Shown: positions 25,301 through 38,754, counted from the stretch's first letter. The stretch is DNA of 64,000 nucleotides from Panulirus ornatus (GCF_036320965.1 NC_092241.1:27600797-27664796); one strand, 5' to 3'. Notes: generated from the letters alone by a model not told the origin. Numbers and translations: made by a program.

Positions 25301-28300
25301 TGAAAAATGGAATTTATACTGATCTTTTCAAGAAAATCTAATTCCATTCGAAAAATACTAAAAATCATACTTCAGGGTACTTTTTTGCTAAAAAAAACTT
25401 TTTCCTTCACAACTCTCATATAACATGATAAAACCTTTCCATAGTTGACATAAGCAAGGAAAATAACTAGTTATGCTTCACTTAACCGCAAATATCCGTT
25501 TTATTAGTACCGAAAATTTACAATCACCAAATCAAATAAGTAATTACATGCCTGAATGACCACTAAACAAAATTTTAGCCCCATATTAATAATCAGCAAG
25601 AAAAATTGAATTTATACTGAAGTTTTCAAGAAAATCTAATTCCCTTCGAAAAATACTAAATATCCTAGGTAATACTTCAGGGTAATTTTTCGCCCAAAAA
25701 ACTTTTTCTTTCAGAACTGTAACGTAACATAATGAAACCCTTCTATACTTGATATAAGCTGGGAAAATATGTCGTTATGCTGCCATTGACCGTAAATTGC
25801 CGATTAAAACGAACCGAATATATGACAAAATTTTCTTCAAATATGATTATTGATCAAAGGACTAAATGACCATTAAACCATAGTTTAGCCCCATATTTAA
25901 ATTCAGGATGAGAAAGAGACCTTATATTGAAGTTTTCAAACAAATCTATCTCCCTTCGAAAAATACCAAAAAACACAGGTAATAATAGTCCAGGGTTTTT
26001 TTTCGGCCAAAAAACTTTTTCTTTCAGAACTGTAACATAACATGATGAAACCCTTCTATACTTGATATAAGCCGGGAAAATATGTAGTTATGCTGCCCTT
26101 GACCGTAAATTCCCGATTAATACGAACCGAATATATGACAAAATTTTCTTCAAATATGATTATTGATAAAAGGACTAAATGACCATTAAACCATATTTTA
26201 GCCCCAGATTTAAATTCAGGATGAGAAAGAGACCTTATATTAAAGTTCTCAAGCAAATCTATTTCCCTTCACTTCAAAAAATACCAAAAAAAACAGATAT
26301 TTTTTCGCCTAAAAACTTTTTCCTACACAACTCTCAAATGAGATGATAAATCCCTTCTATACTTCACATAAGCATGGAAAATAACTAGTTAAGCTTCTCT
26401 TGACCGCAAATACCCGATTTCTTAGTACCGACAAATTACACATTCATCTTCAAATGAAATCATTAATTACAAACATGAATGACCCCTAAAGAAAATTTTA
26501 ACCCAAGATTCATAATCAGCATGAAACATGGAATTTAACCTGTAGTTTTCAAGGATATCTAAATCCTTTCGAAAAACACTTTTTCTTTCAGAACTGTAAC
26601 ATAACATGATGAAACTCATCTACACTTGATATAAGCTGGGAAAATACGTAGTTATGCTGCCCTTGACCGTAAATTCCCGATTAATACGAACCGAATATAT
26701 GACAAAATTTTCTTCAAATATTATTATTGATCAAAGGATTAAATGACCATTAAGCCATATTTTAGCCCATATTTTAATTCAGGATGAGAAAGAGACTTTA
26801 TATTGAAGTTTTCAAGCAAATCTATTTCCCTTCTAAAAATACCAAAAAACACAGGTAATAGTTCAGGGTATTTTTTCGCCCAAAACACTTTTTCCTTCGC
26901 AGCTCTCAAATGAGATGATAAATCCCTTCTATACTTGACATAAGCATGGAAAATAACTAGTTATGCTTTTCTTGACCAGTAATACCAGATTTATTAATAC
27001 CGACAAATTACATATAAATCTTCAAATGTAATCATTAATTACAAACATTAATGACCCTTACAGAAAATCTTAATCCGAGATTCATAATCAGCATGAAAAA
27101 TGGAATATAAACTGTAGTTTTCAAGGATATCTAAATCGCTTCGAAAAAGACTAAAAATCATAGGTAATACTTCAGGGTAATTTCTCGCCCAAAAAACTTT
27201 TTCCTTCACAACTCTCATATAGCATGATAAAACCTTTCTATAGTTGATATAAACATGGAAAATAGATAGTTATGCTTCTCTTGACGGGAAATAACCGATT
27301 TATTAGTGCCGAAAAATTACACAATCATTTTCAAGTGAAATCATTAATTACTGCCTGAATGACCCCTAAACAAAATTATAACAACAGATTCATCTTCAGC
27401 ATGAAAAATGGAATTATACTGAACTTTTCAAGGAAATCTAATTCCATTAAAAGAAGGCTAAAAATCATATGTAATGCCAAGGTAATTTTTTGCTCAAAAA
27501 ACGTTTTCCTTCACAACTCTCATATAACATGATAAAACCTTTCTATAGTTGCCATAAGCAAGGAAATTAACTAGTTATGCTTCACTTAACCAGAAATACC
27601 CGATTTATTAGTAACGAAATTTACACAATCACCTTCAAATGAAATAAGTAATTGCATACCTGAATGACCCCCAATCAAAATTTTAGCCCCATATTCATAA
27701 TCAGCAAGAAAAATGGAATTTATACTGAAGTTTTCAAGAAAATCTAATTCCCTTCGAAAAATACTAAAAATCCTAGGTAATACTTCAGGGTAATTTTTCG
27801 CCCAAAAAACTTTTTCTTTCAGAACTGTAACGTAATATGATGAAACCCTTCTATACTTGATATAAGCTGGGAAAATATGTAGTTATGCTGCCCTTGACTG
27901 TAAATTGCCGATTAATACGAGCCGAATATATGACAAAAAATTTTTCTAATATGATTATTGATAAAAGGACTAAATGACCAGTAAACCATATTTTAGCCCC
28001 ATTTTTAAATTCAGGATGAGAAAGAGACCTTATATTGAAGTTTTCAAGCAAATCTATTTCCCTTCGAAAAATACCAAGAAACACAGGTAATAGTTCAGGG
28101 TATTTTTTCGCCCAAAAAACTTTTTCCTTCACAACTCTCAAATGAGATGAAAAATACCTTCTATACTTGATATAAGCATGGAAAATAACTAGTTATGCTT
28201 CTCTTAACCGCAAATACCCGATTTATTAGTACCGACAAATTACACATTCATCTTAAAATGAAATCATTAATTACAAACCTGAATGACCCCTAAAAAAAAT

Positions 28301-29446
28301 TATAACCCCAAATTCATAATCAGCATGAAAAATGGAATTGAAACTGTACTTTACAAGGAAATCTAAATCCTTTCGAAAAAGACTAAAAATCATAAGCAAT
28401 ACTTAAGGGTAATATTTCGCCCAAAAAACTTTTTCCTTCACAACTCTCATATAACATGATAAAACCTATCTATAGTTGACATAAACATGGAAAATAGATA
28501 GTTATGCTTCTCTTGACGTTAAATACCCGATTTATTGGTGCCGAAAAATTACACAGTCATCTTCAAGTGAAATCATTAATTACAGGCCTGAATGACCCCT
28601 ATACAAAATTATAACAACAGATTCATCTTCAGCATGAAAAATGGAATTTATACTGAACTTTTCAAGGAAATCTAATTCCATTAAAAGAAGGCTAAAAATC
28701 ATATGTAATGCCAAGGTAATTTTTTGCTCAAAAAACGTTTTCCTTCACAACTCTCATATAACATGATAAAACCTTTCTATAGTTGCCATAAGCAAGGAAA
28801 TTAACTAGTTATGCTTCACTTAACAGGAAATACCCGATTTATTAGTAACGAAATTTACACAGTCACCTTCAAATGAAATAAGTAATTGCATACCTGAATG
28901 ACCCCCAATCAAAATTTGAGCCCCATATTCATAATCAGCAAGAAAAATGGAATTTATACTGAAGTTTTCAAGAAAATCTAATTCCCTTCGAAAAATACTA
29001 AAAATCCTAGGTAATACTTCAGGGTAATTTTTCGCCCAAAAAACTTTTTCTTTCAGAACTGTAACGTAATATGATGAAACCCTTCTATACTTGATATAAG
29101 CTGGGAAAATATGTAGCTATGCTGCCCTTGACTGTAAATTGCCGATTAATACGAGCCGAATATATGACAAAAAATTTTTCTAATATGATTATTGATAAAA
29201 GGACTAAATGACCAGTAAACCATATTTTAGCCCCATTTTTAAATTCAGGATGAGAAAGAGACCTTATATTGAAGTTTTCAAGCAAATCTATTTCCCTTCG
29301 AAAAATACCAAGAAACACAGGTAATAGTTCAGGGTATTTTTTCGCCCAAAAAACTTTTTCCTTCACAACTCTCAAATGAGATGAAAAATACCTTCTATAC
29401 TTGATATAAGCATGGAAAATAACTAGTTATGCTTCTCTTGACCCAA
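19303..29446. repeat. 10.13 kb satellite superunit, copy 2
   Basis: Direct tandem copy of 9,171-19,302. Private deletions of copy 1 recur at the expected places (24,214 and 26,577). Differences seen include an extra T near 22,783, a G for A near 22,989 and the 12 bp at ~28,088 missing in copy 1. The small independent differences argue against simple assembly duplication, although only long-read spanning would settle it. After ~29,446 the sequence continues as another tetramer rather than a third superunit. Confidence 0.92.
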
Positions 29447-32400
29447 AATACCCGATTTATTAGTACCGACAAATTACACATTCATCTTAAAATGAAATCA
29501 TTAATTACAAACCTGAATGACCCCTAAAAAAAATTATAACCCCAAATTCATAATCAGCATGAAAAATGGAATTGAAACTGTACTTTACAAGGAAATCTAA
29601 ATCCTTTCGAAAAAGACTAAAAATCATAAGCAATACTTAAGGGTAATTTTTCGCCCAAAAAACTTTTTCCTTCACAACTCTCATATAACATGATAAAACC
29701 TATCTATAGTTGACATAAACATGGAAAATAGATAGTTATGCTTCTCTTGACGTTAAATACCCGATTTATTGGTGCCGAAAAATTACACAATCATCTTCAA
29801 GTGAAATCATTAATTACAGGCCTGAATGACCCCTATACAAAATTATAACAGATTCATCTTCAGCATGAAAAATGGAATTTATACTGAACTTTTCAAGGAA
29901 ATCTAATTCCATTCGAAAAATACTAGAAATCATAGGCTATACTTCAGGATAGTTTTTTGCTCAGAAAACTTTTTCCTTCACAACTCTCATATAACATGAT
30001 AAAACCTTTCTATAGTTGACATAAGCAAGGAAAATAGCTAGTTATGCTTCACTTAACCGCAAATACCCGTTTTATTAGTACCGAAAATTTACAAAATCAC
30101 CTTCAAATGAAATAAGTAATTACATGCCAGAATCACCCCTAAACAAAATTTTAACCCCATATTCACAATCAGCAAGAAAAATGGAATTTATACTGAAGTT
30201 TTCAAGAAAATCTAATTCCATTCGAAAAATGCTAAAAATCCTAGGTAATACTTCAAGGTAATTTTTCGCCCAAAAAACCTTTTCTTTCAGAACTGTAACG
30301 TAACATGATAACTTGATATAAGCTGGGAAAATATGTAGTTATGCTGCCCTTGACCGTAAATTCGCAATTAATACGAATAGAAAATATGACAAAATTTTCT
30401 TCAAATATCATTATTGATAAAAGGACTAAATGACCAGTAAAACATATTTTACCCCAGATTTAAATTCAGGATGAGAAAAAGACCTTATATTGATGTTTTC
30501 AAGCAAATCTATTTCCCTTCGAAAAATACCAAAAAACACAGGTAATAGTTCAGGGTATTTTTTCGCCCAAAGAACTTTTTCCTTCACAATTCTTAAATGA
30601 GATGATAAATCCCTTCTATACTTGACATAAGCATGGAAAATAACTAGTTATGCTTCTCTTGACCGCAAATACCCGATTTATTAGTACCGACAAATCACAC
30701 ATTAATCTTCAAATAAAATCATTAATTACAAACCTGAATGACCCCTAAAGAAAATCTTAATCCCAGATTCATAATCAGAATGAAAAATGGAATTCACACT
30801 GTAGTTTTCAAGGAAATCTAAATCCTTTCGAAAAAGACTAAAAATCCTAGGTAATACTTCAGGGTAATTTTTCGCCCAAAAAACTTTTTCCTTCACAACT
30901 CTCATATAACATGATAAAACCTTTCTATAGTTGACATAAACATGGAAAATAGAGAGTTCTGCTTCTCTTGACAGGATATACCCGATTTATTAGTGCCGAA
31001 AAATTGCAAAATCATCTTCAAGTGAAATCATTAATTACAGGCCTGAATGACCCCTAAACAAAATTATAACAACAGCTTTATGTTCGGTATGAAAAATGGA
31101 ATTTATACTAAACTTTTCAAGGAAATCTAATTCCATTTCAGGGCAATTTTTTGCTCAAAAACCTTTTTCCTTCACAACTCTCATATAACATGATAAAACC
31201 TTTCTATAGTTGACATAAGCAAGGAAAATAACTAGTTATGCTTCACTTAACTGCAAATACCCGTTTTATTAGTACCGAAAATTTACACAATCACCTTCAA
31301 ATGAAATAAGTTATTTCATGCCTGAATGACCCCTAAACAAAATTTTAACCCCATATTCACAATCAGCAAGAAAAATGGAATTTATACTGAAGTTTTCACG
31401 AAAATCTAATTCCGTTCGAAAAATGCTAAAAATCCTAGGTAATACTTCAGCGTAATTTTTCGCCCAAAAAAATTTTTCTTTCAGAACTGTAACGTAACAT
31501 GATAAAACCCTTCTATACTTGATATGAGCCGGGAAAATATGTAGTTATGCTGCCCTTGACCGTAAATTCCCGATTAATACGAACCGAATATATGACAAAA
31601 TTTTCTTCAAATATGATTATTGATAAAAGGACTAAATGACCATTAAACCATATTTTAACCCCATTTTTAAATTCAGGATGAGAAAGAGACGTTATATTGA
31701 AGTTTTCAAGCAAATCTATTTCCCTTCAAAAAATACCAAAAAACACAGGTAATAGTTCAGGGTATTTTTTCGCCCAAAAAACTTTTTCCTTCACAACTCT
31801 CAAATGAGATGAAAAATACCTTCTATACTTGATATAAGCATGGAAAATAACTAGTTATGCTTCTCTTGACCACAAATACCCGATTTATTAGTACCGACAA
31901 ATTACACATTCATCTTCAAATGAAATCATTAATTACAAACCTGAATAACCACTAAAGAAAATTTTAACCCCAGATTAATAATCAGCATGAAAAATGGAAT
32001 TTAAACTAGTTTTCAAGGAAATCTAATTCCTTTCGAAAAAGACTAAAAATCATAGGGTAAGTTCTCACCCAAAAAACTTTTTCCTTCACAACTCTTATAT
32101 AACATGATAAAACCTTTTGTATAATTGACATAAGCATGGAAAATAGATAGATATGCTTCTCTTGACCGCAAATACCTGATTTATTAGAACCGGCAAATTA
32201 CACAATCATCCTCAAGTGAAACCATTAATTACAGGCCTGAATGACCCCTAAAAGAAATTTAAATCCCAGGTTCATAGTCAGCATGAAAAATGGAATTTTA
32301 ATTGAAGTTTTCAAGGAAATCTGATTCCCTTCGAAAAATACTAAATATCATAGTATAATTCAAGGTAATTTTTTACCCAAAAAACTTTTTCCTTCACAGC

Positions 32401-32640
32401 TCTCATATAACATGATAAAACCTTTCTATAGTTGACATAAGCAAGGAAAATAACTAGTTATGCTTCACTTAACCGCAAATACCCGATTTATTAGTACCGA
32501 AAATTTACACAATCACCTTCAAATGAAAGTAATAACATGCCTGAATGACCCCTAAACAAATTCTAACCCCATATTCATAATCAGCAAGAAAAATGGAATT
32601 TATACTGAGGTTTTCAAGAAAATCTAATTCCCTTCGAAAA
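24215..32640. repeat. Tetrameric higher-order repeat, ~1.23 kb (second block)
   Basis: Same A-B-E-F organisation as 14,091-19,302. The first part (to ~29,446) is the copy made by the 10.13 kb duplication. It then continues with further tetramers: units starting near 27,859 and 29,093 are 1,234 bp apart. The 12-bp difference from the first block lies at the GGTAATAGTTCAGGG box, which is shortened near 17,956 but intact near 28,088. Right of ~29,840 the units diverge progressively. Confidence 0.83.
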
Positions 32641-34517
32641 ATCCTAAAAAGATTTTTCTTTCAGAACTGTAACGTAACATGATGAAACCCTTCTATACTT
32701 GATATAAGCTTGGAAAATATGTAGTTGTGCTGCACTTGACCGTAAATACCCGATTAATACGAACCGAATATATGACACAATTTTCTTCAAATATGATTAT
32801 TGATCAAAGGACTAAATGACCAGTAAACCATATTTTAGCCCCAGATTGAAACTCACGATGAGAAAGAGACCTTATATTGAAGTTTTCAAGCAAATCTCTT
32901 TCCCTTCGAAAAATACCAAAAAACACAGGTAATAGTTCAGGGTATTTTTTCGCCCAAAAAACTTTTTCCTTCACAGCTCTCATATGAGATGATAAAGTCC
33001 TTCTATAATTGGAATAAGCATGGAAAATAATTAGTTATGCTTCTCTTGACCGCAAATACCCGGTTTATTAGTGCCCAAAAATAACACAATCATCCTCAAA
33101 TGATATCATTAATTACTTGCCTGAATGACTCCTAAATAAATTTTTAAATCCAGATTCATAAACATAATGAAACATAGAATTTGTACTGAAGTTTTCAAGT
33201 AAATCTAATTCCCTTCGAAAAATACTAAAAATCCTAGGTAATACTTCAGGAAAATTTTTCGCCCAAAAAATATTTCCTTCACAACTCTCATATAACATGA
33301 TAAAACCTTTCTATAGTTGACATAATCATGGAAAATAACTAGTTATTCGAACCAAATAAATGACAATCTTTTTTGAATATGATTTTTGATAAAAGGACTA
33401 ATTGATTATCACACCACATTTTAGCCACATATTAAAATTCAGGGTGAGAAATAGAACTTATATTGAAGTTTTCGAGCAAATCTATTTCCCGTCGAACAAC
33501 ACCAAAAAAACACAGATAATAGTTCAGGTTATTTTATCGCCCAAAAAATCTTTTCCTTCTGAACTCTCAAATGAGATGATAAATCCCTTCTATACTTGAC
33601 ATAAGCATGGAAAATAACTAGTTATACTTCTCTTGACCGCAAATACCGATTTATTAGTACCGACATATTAAAAAATAATCTTAAAATGGAATCATTAATT
33701 ACAAGCCTCAATAACCCTTAAACAAAATTTCAACAACAGTTTCATAATCAGCATGAAATATGGAATTTATACTGAAGTATACAAGGAAATCTAATTCTCT
33801 TCGAAAAATACTAAAAATGAGACATGGAATTTGTACTGAAGTTTTCAAGTAAATCTAATTCCCTTCGAAAAATACTAAAAATCCTAGGTAATACTTCAGG
33901 GTAATTTTTCGCCCAAAAACTTTTTCCTTCACAACTCTCATATAACATGATAAAACCTTTCTATACTTGACATTAGCATGGAAAATAACTAGTTATGCTT
34001 CACTTAACCGCAAATACCCGATTTATCAGTACCGAAAATTTACATAATCACCTTCAAATGAAATCATTAATTAGATGCCTGAATGACCCCTAAATAAATC
34101 TTTAACCCCAGATTCATAAATAGAATGAAAAATGGAATTTGGACTGAAGTTTCAAGTAAATCTAATTCCCTTCGAAAAATACTAAAAATCCTAGGTAATA
34201 CTTCAGGAAAAATTTTCGCCCAAAAGACTTTTTCTTTCAGAAGTGCAAAATAACATGATGAAATCCTTCTATACTTGATATAAACAGGGAAAATATGTTG
34301 TTATGCTGCCCTTGACCGTAAATACCCGATTAATATAAACCGAATATATGACAGAATGTTCTTCATATATGATTATTGATCAAAGAACTAAATGACCATT
34401 AAACCATATTCTAGCCCAGATTGGAATTCATGATGACAAAGAGACCTTATATTGAAGTTTTCAAGCAAATCTATTTCCCTTCGAAAAATACCAAAAAACA
34501 CAGGTAATAGTTCAGGG
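32641..34517. repeat. Degenerate right edge of the satellite array
   Basis: Monomers here carry more substitutions and deletions than the interior. Examples are the shortened join near 32,648 (CCTAAAAAGATTTTTC), the loss of most of a monomer head near 33,345 (GTTATTCGAACC) and a partial internal duplication near 33,818 (AAAATGAGACATGG). The last monomer stops after AATAGTTCAGGG at 34,517 and the next base begins unrelated DNA. Decay at an array edge is what reduced homogenisation by unequal exchange predicts. Confidence 0.85.
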
Positions 34518-34566
34518 CCTTAAAAGTCGATAGGTCCTTCCCGTCCTCAACCCTTAGATACTCAGC

Positions 34567-34581
34567 GTGTGTATGTGTGTA

Positions 34582-34677
<96 letters not shown>
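34567..34677 (+). repeat. Compound (GT)n(GA)n microsatellite
   Basis: An imperfect GT run (with GTAT interruptions) passes into about 39 uninterrupted GA units. It begins 50 bp from the end of the satellite array. Confidence 0.97.
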
Positions 34678-34680
<3 letters not shown>

Positions 34681-36017
34681 CGAGTACCTTTGCACTTCGT
34701 GAGAAAAAATATGTAATAGATTTACAACTCTCTGCATTAACAGAAAAATGTGTACCGTAAATAATACGGTTATTCTAGACACTGTTGCAAAAGTACGTTT
34801 GATCCCTGAGTTGGAAAAAGTACCAACGTCATTATTCCCGTGAGATCCACTGAGTGGATATCATATTTCTGGATATTTCGTACGTAAATCATAGGGAATG
34901 TTGGCCGTATCCTCGCTTGATATTCAGTTACGATTCGATGCTCGATTATTCAAGTCCTTGTCACTGAGCGACAATAGGATAATTTGGTTTTAACGTCATC
35001 TTGGTCTCTTACCTTTCCATTCATCATATCTGCCTAAAGATTTGAAAAACGCTATGAGCCGGCAAGGTTGACCAGAGATGACCCGGATGAGCCAGTACTA
35101 CGTGATAACCCTTCCACGCTTCATTAGAGGTCCCGACCTCCCACACACGGGGCCAAAGTTGCTCATAAGCGTTTGAGAAAATACCACACCGTACGTATTT
35201 ATCAACAGATAAATATACTTCAACTTAACTTCATTTTTAAGACGAGTGATAAATGTGAACACACTCTTGTTAAGAAGACGCGCGATTTTGATTTTATTTT
35301 TCTATGAAAGTATTTGTAAAGTCAGTTGAATACTCCTCTAACACTGTTGATCAAGATAGTTAAGTTGTTGCTTGAATGTGGCAAGATATGGCAGAACTGT
35401 AGCCATACGCCTTAACATTAAGAAATTTCCCTATATATTTCCTTTGATGTAAGAGCCATTAGCGACAAAATCTCTCTCGCTCATATTATAACAAAACACA
35501 CAGCCAGCGGTTTAAATACTAAATACTCCAATACTAAAGCTAAAAGTTAGGAATAAAGTGAGTATAAACCTCAACATTATAGAATAAGTGAACAGCCGTG
35601 CTCAAAACGTAAAGCATCGACTCAAAACGATATTCTGAATCCATAAACGAATGTGTTCTACCCATATTCAACTTAGCCACCAAAACAGCTCCAGTTTGCC
35701 CTACCGGCCAAGAATGTTTTGGTGCTGCCGTTCTCAGACAACAGACGAGGTCGTTGTAGCCTCCGCTTTACTGCCAGGTATCTCAGATGTTACTCTAATA
35801 ATAATTCATCTGTTAATAGCAAGATGGCAGAGTCTGTGTCTAGTCCCGCTTGGTAAGATTAGCTGAGAGACTTGTGCCCGTTATCTTCATTCATGAAACT
35901 TTTGTCACCTGGATATTTGGCGCTACTTTCTCTATCTTGAGTATTAGTATTTACTGCTGTGTGGAAATATGCTAAACATTGCCAGGAAAGCTGATCCAGG
36001 TGGTTTTGTGCAAGCAG
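34678..36017. other. No recognisable feature
   Basis: Complex sequence without likeness to the satellite or to any element seen elsewhere in the window. A 71-codon open frame at 35,651-35,866 (+) has no recognisable domain, and its composition is that of surrounding non-coding DNA. Confidence 0.6.
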
Positions 36018-36215
36018 TCAGTTAGGCAATGGGAAGGTAATATGAGGGAAAGGCAAGTGTCAGTTAGGCGATGGGGCGGCAACATGAGGGACAGAAAAGT
36101 GCCTGTAAGGCAATGGGGAGATGATATAAGTGCCTGGCAGGCGGTGGGGAGATAATGTCAGGGAGGGGCTTGCGTCAGTGAGGCGGTTGGGGAGGTAGGA
36201 TGAGGGTCAGTATAT
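36018..36215 (+). repeat. Degenerate ~42-bp minisatellite, about 5 units
   Basis: The phrase GTTAGGCAATGGG with following AATATGAGGG recurs in altered form at about 36,018, 36,060, 36,103, 36,134 and 36,174. Spacings are 42, 43, 31 and 40, so the fourth unit has lost about 11 bases. The unit strand is G-rich. Confidence 0.8.
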
Positions 36216-38212
36216 GGGAGTACATAGGAAAGCCAGTTGACCAAAGACCTAATGCTCTACGTAGGTGTTATTTGATATAGGATAGTAATAGCACCCTCAG
36301 TTCCTAATCTTTAGAACTTTTCCAAAACAAGAAATGTGACGAAGTTCATAGCACTTCCGTGTAATAATCACATCATCAAGGGAGATACAAGAAAGTAATA
36401 TCACAGTCAGTAGTTATACAACGAAGAGACGTAGCTAGGACGCCAATTAGTAAACAAGTGTCTACCGAATGGAAGTCGGATGAGTTCATGTGTGGCAAGA
36501 TGTGTATCATAAATCTATCATGTGGACAAGAAGGGGAACTGTTTACAAAATCTATCAACAATAAAGCTATCCAATTGTCCAGACCTTCACTAATATTGTT
36601 GTTACAATTCTTTGTGTATTTGATAATAGAAGACGGAAGAGAAGATTCAATGATATTTCTCGTGGTACCAGGCAAGCCAGCATCGGTCATAGCGATGCGC
36701 ATTCACGGAACAATGCCGAATGAATTTGTAGGCTAAAGGAAACTGCGCACTTACATGTACACAAACTACTGTGAGATGATGAACAAATGTTGCACTGCGG
36801 GTATTCTAAGCGTGTTATCCTCTTTAAGTTTGCGAATGACAGACTATTATCTACGTCTTTCCGTAACTCTTATTAGTGGTAAAACAGTGGATCAAGGTAC
36901 AGAGATATTAACCGAGACAATCAAGAGACAAACGACCATCTAGTAACTGGACTGATGTAATCTATATCTAAATGAGAGCTAAATATTTTATGGCTGAGAA
37001 TTTTTTGCCACTGAAGGAGTAAGTTATGTGATATAGAAGTAAGATTTCGTGGTATCTGATGCAGACAGTCTTGGAGCATACGATTATTTGTAAAGTGTAT
37101 TTTGTTAATCGCCAAATCCAAGTTCAGCGTCCTTAACGTTGTCTAAAAGACTGACCTAATTTTCCCCAGGACGCTCACTTTCAATACCTGAACAGAGCCT
37201 CTGCCAAAATCGGCATCTGCTACAAGCGTCGTCATTATACTAAAGTGTACCTGTAAAGTAGTTTAAACTACTGGGAACAATAACTAATTTTTGTTTTGGA
37301 ATCAATTTCTTTGTGGACAAATTTCAAAACAAGAAGAGATATTGTAATTATTGTATTACTGCTGTGTACTCTATGCTTTGCCCTTAGTATTACGTAAGGC
37401 ATGTACACTTTGTTGGAAAGGAATATATCTTTCGTTTCTTTTCCCATTTTCTGTGTATACAGAACTTCTCATTCTCCATGCTCTGAAAAATACTCTTCGT
37501 TGTTCACCGTTATGAAATGCGCATATTGGCTGGCTGACCTGGAATAGTAAATTCTAAGATCCCCGAGGCAACCTATGTTCTCGGTAAGGCATATGATAGT
37601 CGGCTCAAGTAATCTCCCGCGATGAGACAATCTACTCTATACGCTTCGCTGGATGGTACGTACTATAATTTGCACATAAATCCTTTATATATGAAATATA
37701 ATGGTGGTCTTTAACACCTGTCTCAGAATTATATGAGAGGAAAAATGAATTTATACTGAATCATCAAATTAGATTTCTTTTAGAAAGTGTTCTAGATCCT
37801 TGATATGAACTTCTCAATCGAATACTTTTCTGAATTTGGTTTCATAGATAGTGCGGTCCGACGTCAATGTATAGGTATCTTTCAACGCACTTCCCTTCTT
37901 TTCTTTTTACTCCAAAACATTTTCATAAATTCAATAAATTCAAGTATATCTTTTCAAGGGAAAATCCATTTCCAGTAAGAATTTTAGTAATAAGATCAAG
38001 ATAAGGCATAACTTATCACACAGTGAGTAAAAGTGAACTTTTTCTTCAATATTCCGTTGAGAGTAGTCCCTTCGGGCCTCCTTCAACCACATTCAATATC
38101 ACGGTGAGTTGGCTCATCCCACCCTTATTATCACACTTATCTTCTGGTAATCACAGTGAGCTCTGCTGCATATATATCATTATGGGTAACCATCGGTGAA
38201 GCTTATCACCCT

Positions 38213-38213
<1 letters not shown>
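36216..38213. other. No recognisable feature
   Basis: Two overlapping open frames on opposite strands (36,458-36,736 + and 36,376-36,702 -) are the longest. Neither has a recognisable domain, signal peptide or coding bias, and they overlap almost completely, so at most one could be real. No element or RNA gene is recognised in the rest. Confidence 0.6.

Positions 38214-38257
<44 letters not shown>
38214..38257 (+). repeat. (GT)22 microsatellite
   Basis: An uninterrupted GT run of about 44 bases, followed by a short G-rich stretch (GGCGGAGGGGGAGG). Confidence 0.97.
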
Positions 38258-38258
<1 letters not shown>

Positions 38259-38754
38259 CGGAGGGGGAGGAAGAACACAGTCTTGTCCTCTAGTAACTTG
38301 GAAGAGAAGAGTTCTTCGACTCTGCGCATGATCGAGCCTTCTTCATGAGAGGCAGTGTACGTCTCTGTATCATTTCTGTTGCGTCAGTTTGTGGTATCAA
38401 CTAGCAGTGTGAACAGACGTGTTTGTGGGCTTTCCTTTATTGGTACAAATTGCGGTACAAATCGAGTCTGTACCCACGGGCAGTTCTAGACAGAGAGAAA
38501 CCATCTCCGAGGTGCCGTGTGAATATGCAGAGCACAGCAGATGTGGCGATGGTAACTTGATGGTATGGTCTGACAGCGATAGTTGTGGTATAATTGATTT
38601 GACTTAAGAGGTAACAGCGCATGCATAATTAAGATAAGGGTTCTGTTTTATTGCATTAATGGCGACCTTGTGAACAGAAATGCTACTTGATCTTGAGAGT
38701 GGTTTTTCTATAATGATTTTGTGTTCATGAAAGTGCTGATATGATTATGGTTGT

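Larger units (their letters stand above)
1..34517. repeat. Satellite array, ~308-bp monomer, ~112 copies
   Basis: A head-to-tail array with no interruption by unrelated DNA. Each monomer begins near TATAAGC or CATAARC, then GGAAAATA and TAGTTATGCT, passes CCCGATT, a TTCAAATG block, CCCCTAAACAAAATTTTAG, CCTTCGAAAAATAC and TTCAGGGTAATTTTTCGCCC, and ends CTTCTATACTTGA. Counted starts at the left are 1, 311, 620, 924, 1234, 1542, 1850, 2147, 2456, 2765 and 3074, so lengths are 297-310. The array runs off the left edge. Base composition is strongly AT, with many AAAATTTT tracts. Minus-strand reading frames of 60-96 codons occur in some monomers but are broken in most. Function is not shown; a pericentromeric or other heterochromatic location is inference. 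Confidence 0.97.

Noticed and set aside
1..34517. CENP-B box in the satellite
   Set aside because: The TTCG half appears in CCTTCGAAAAATAC and TTTTTCGCCC, but the required CGGG half at the right spacing is absent.
1..34517. CRISPR array
   Set aside because: Units are ~308 bp and similar throughout, with no short repeat and unique spacer alternation, and the sequence is eukaryotic.
1..34517. Internal half-monomer (154 bp) ancestry
   Set aside because: Only short blocks (TTCAAATGAAATC against TTCAAGAAAATC) look alike, and they are ~105 bp apart. A dimeric origin is not supported by eye.
36376..36736. Possible host gene on either strand
   Set aside because: Two long frames overlap on opposite strands with no recognised domain, splice context or coding bias.
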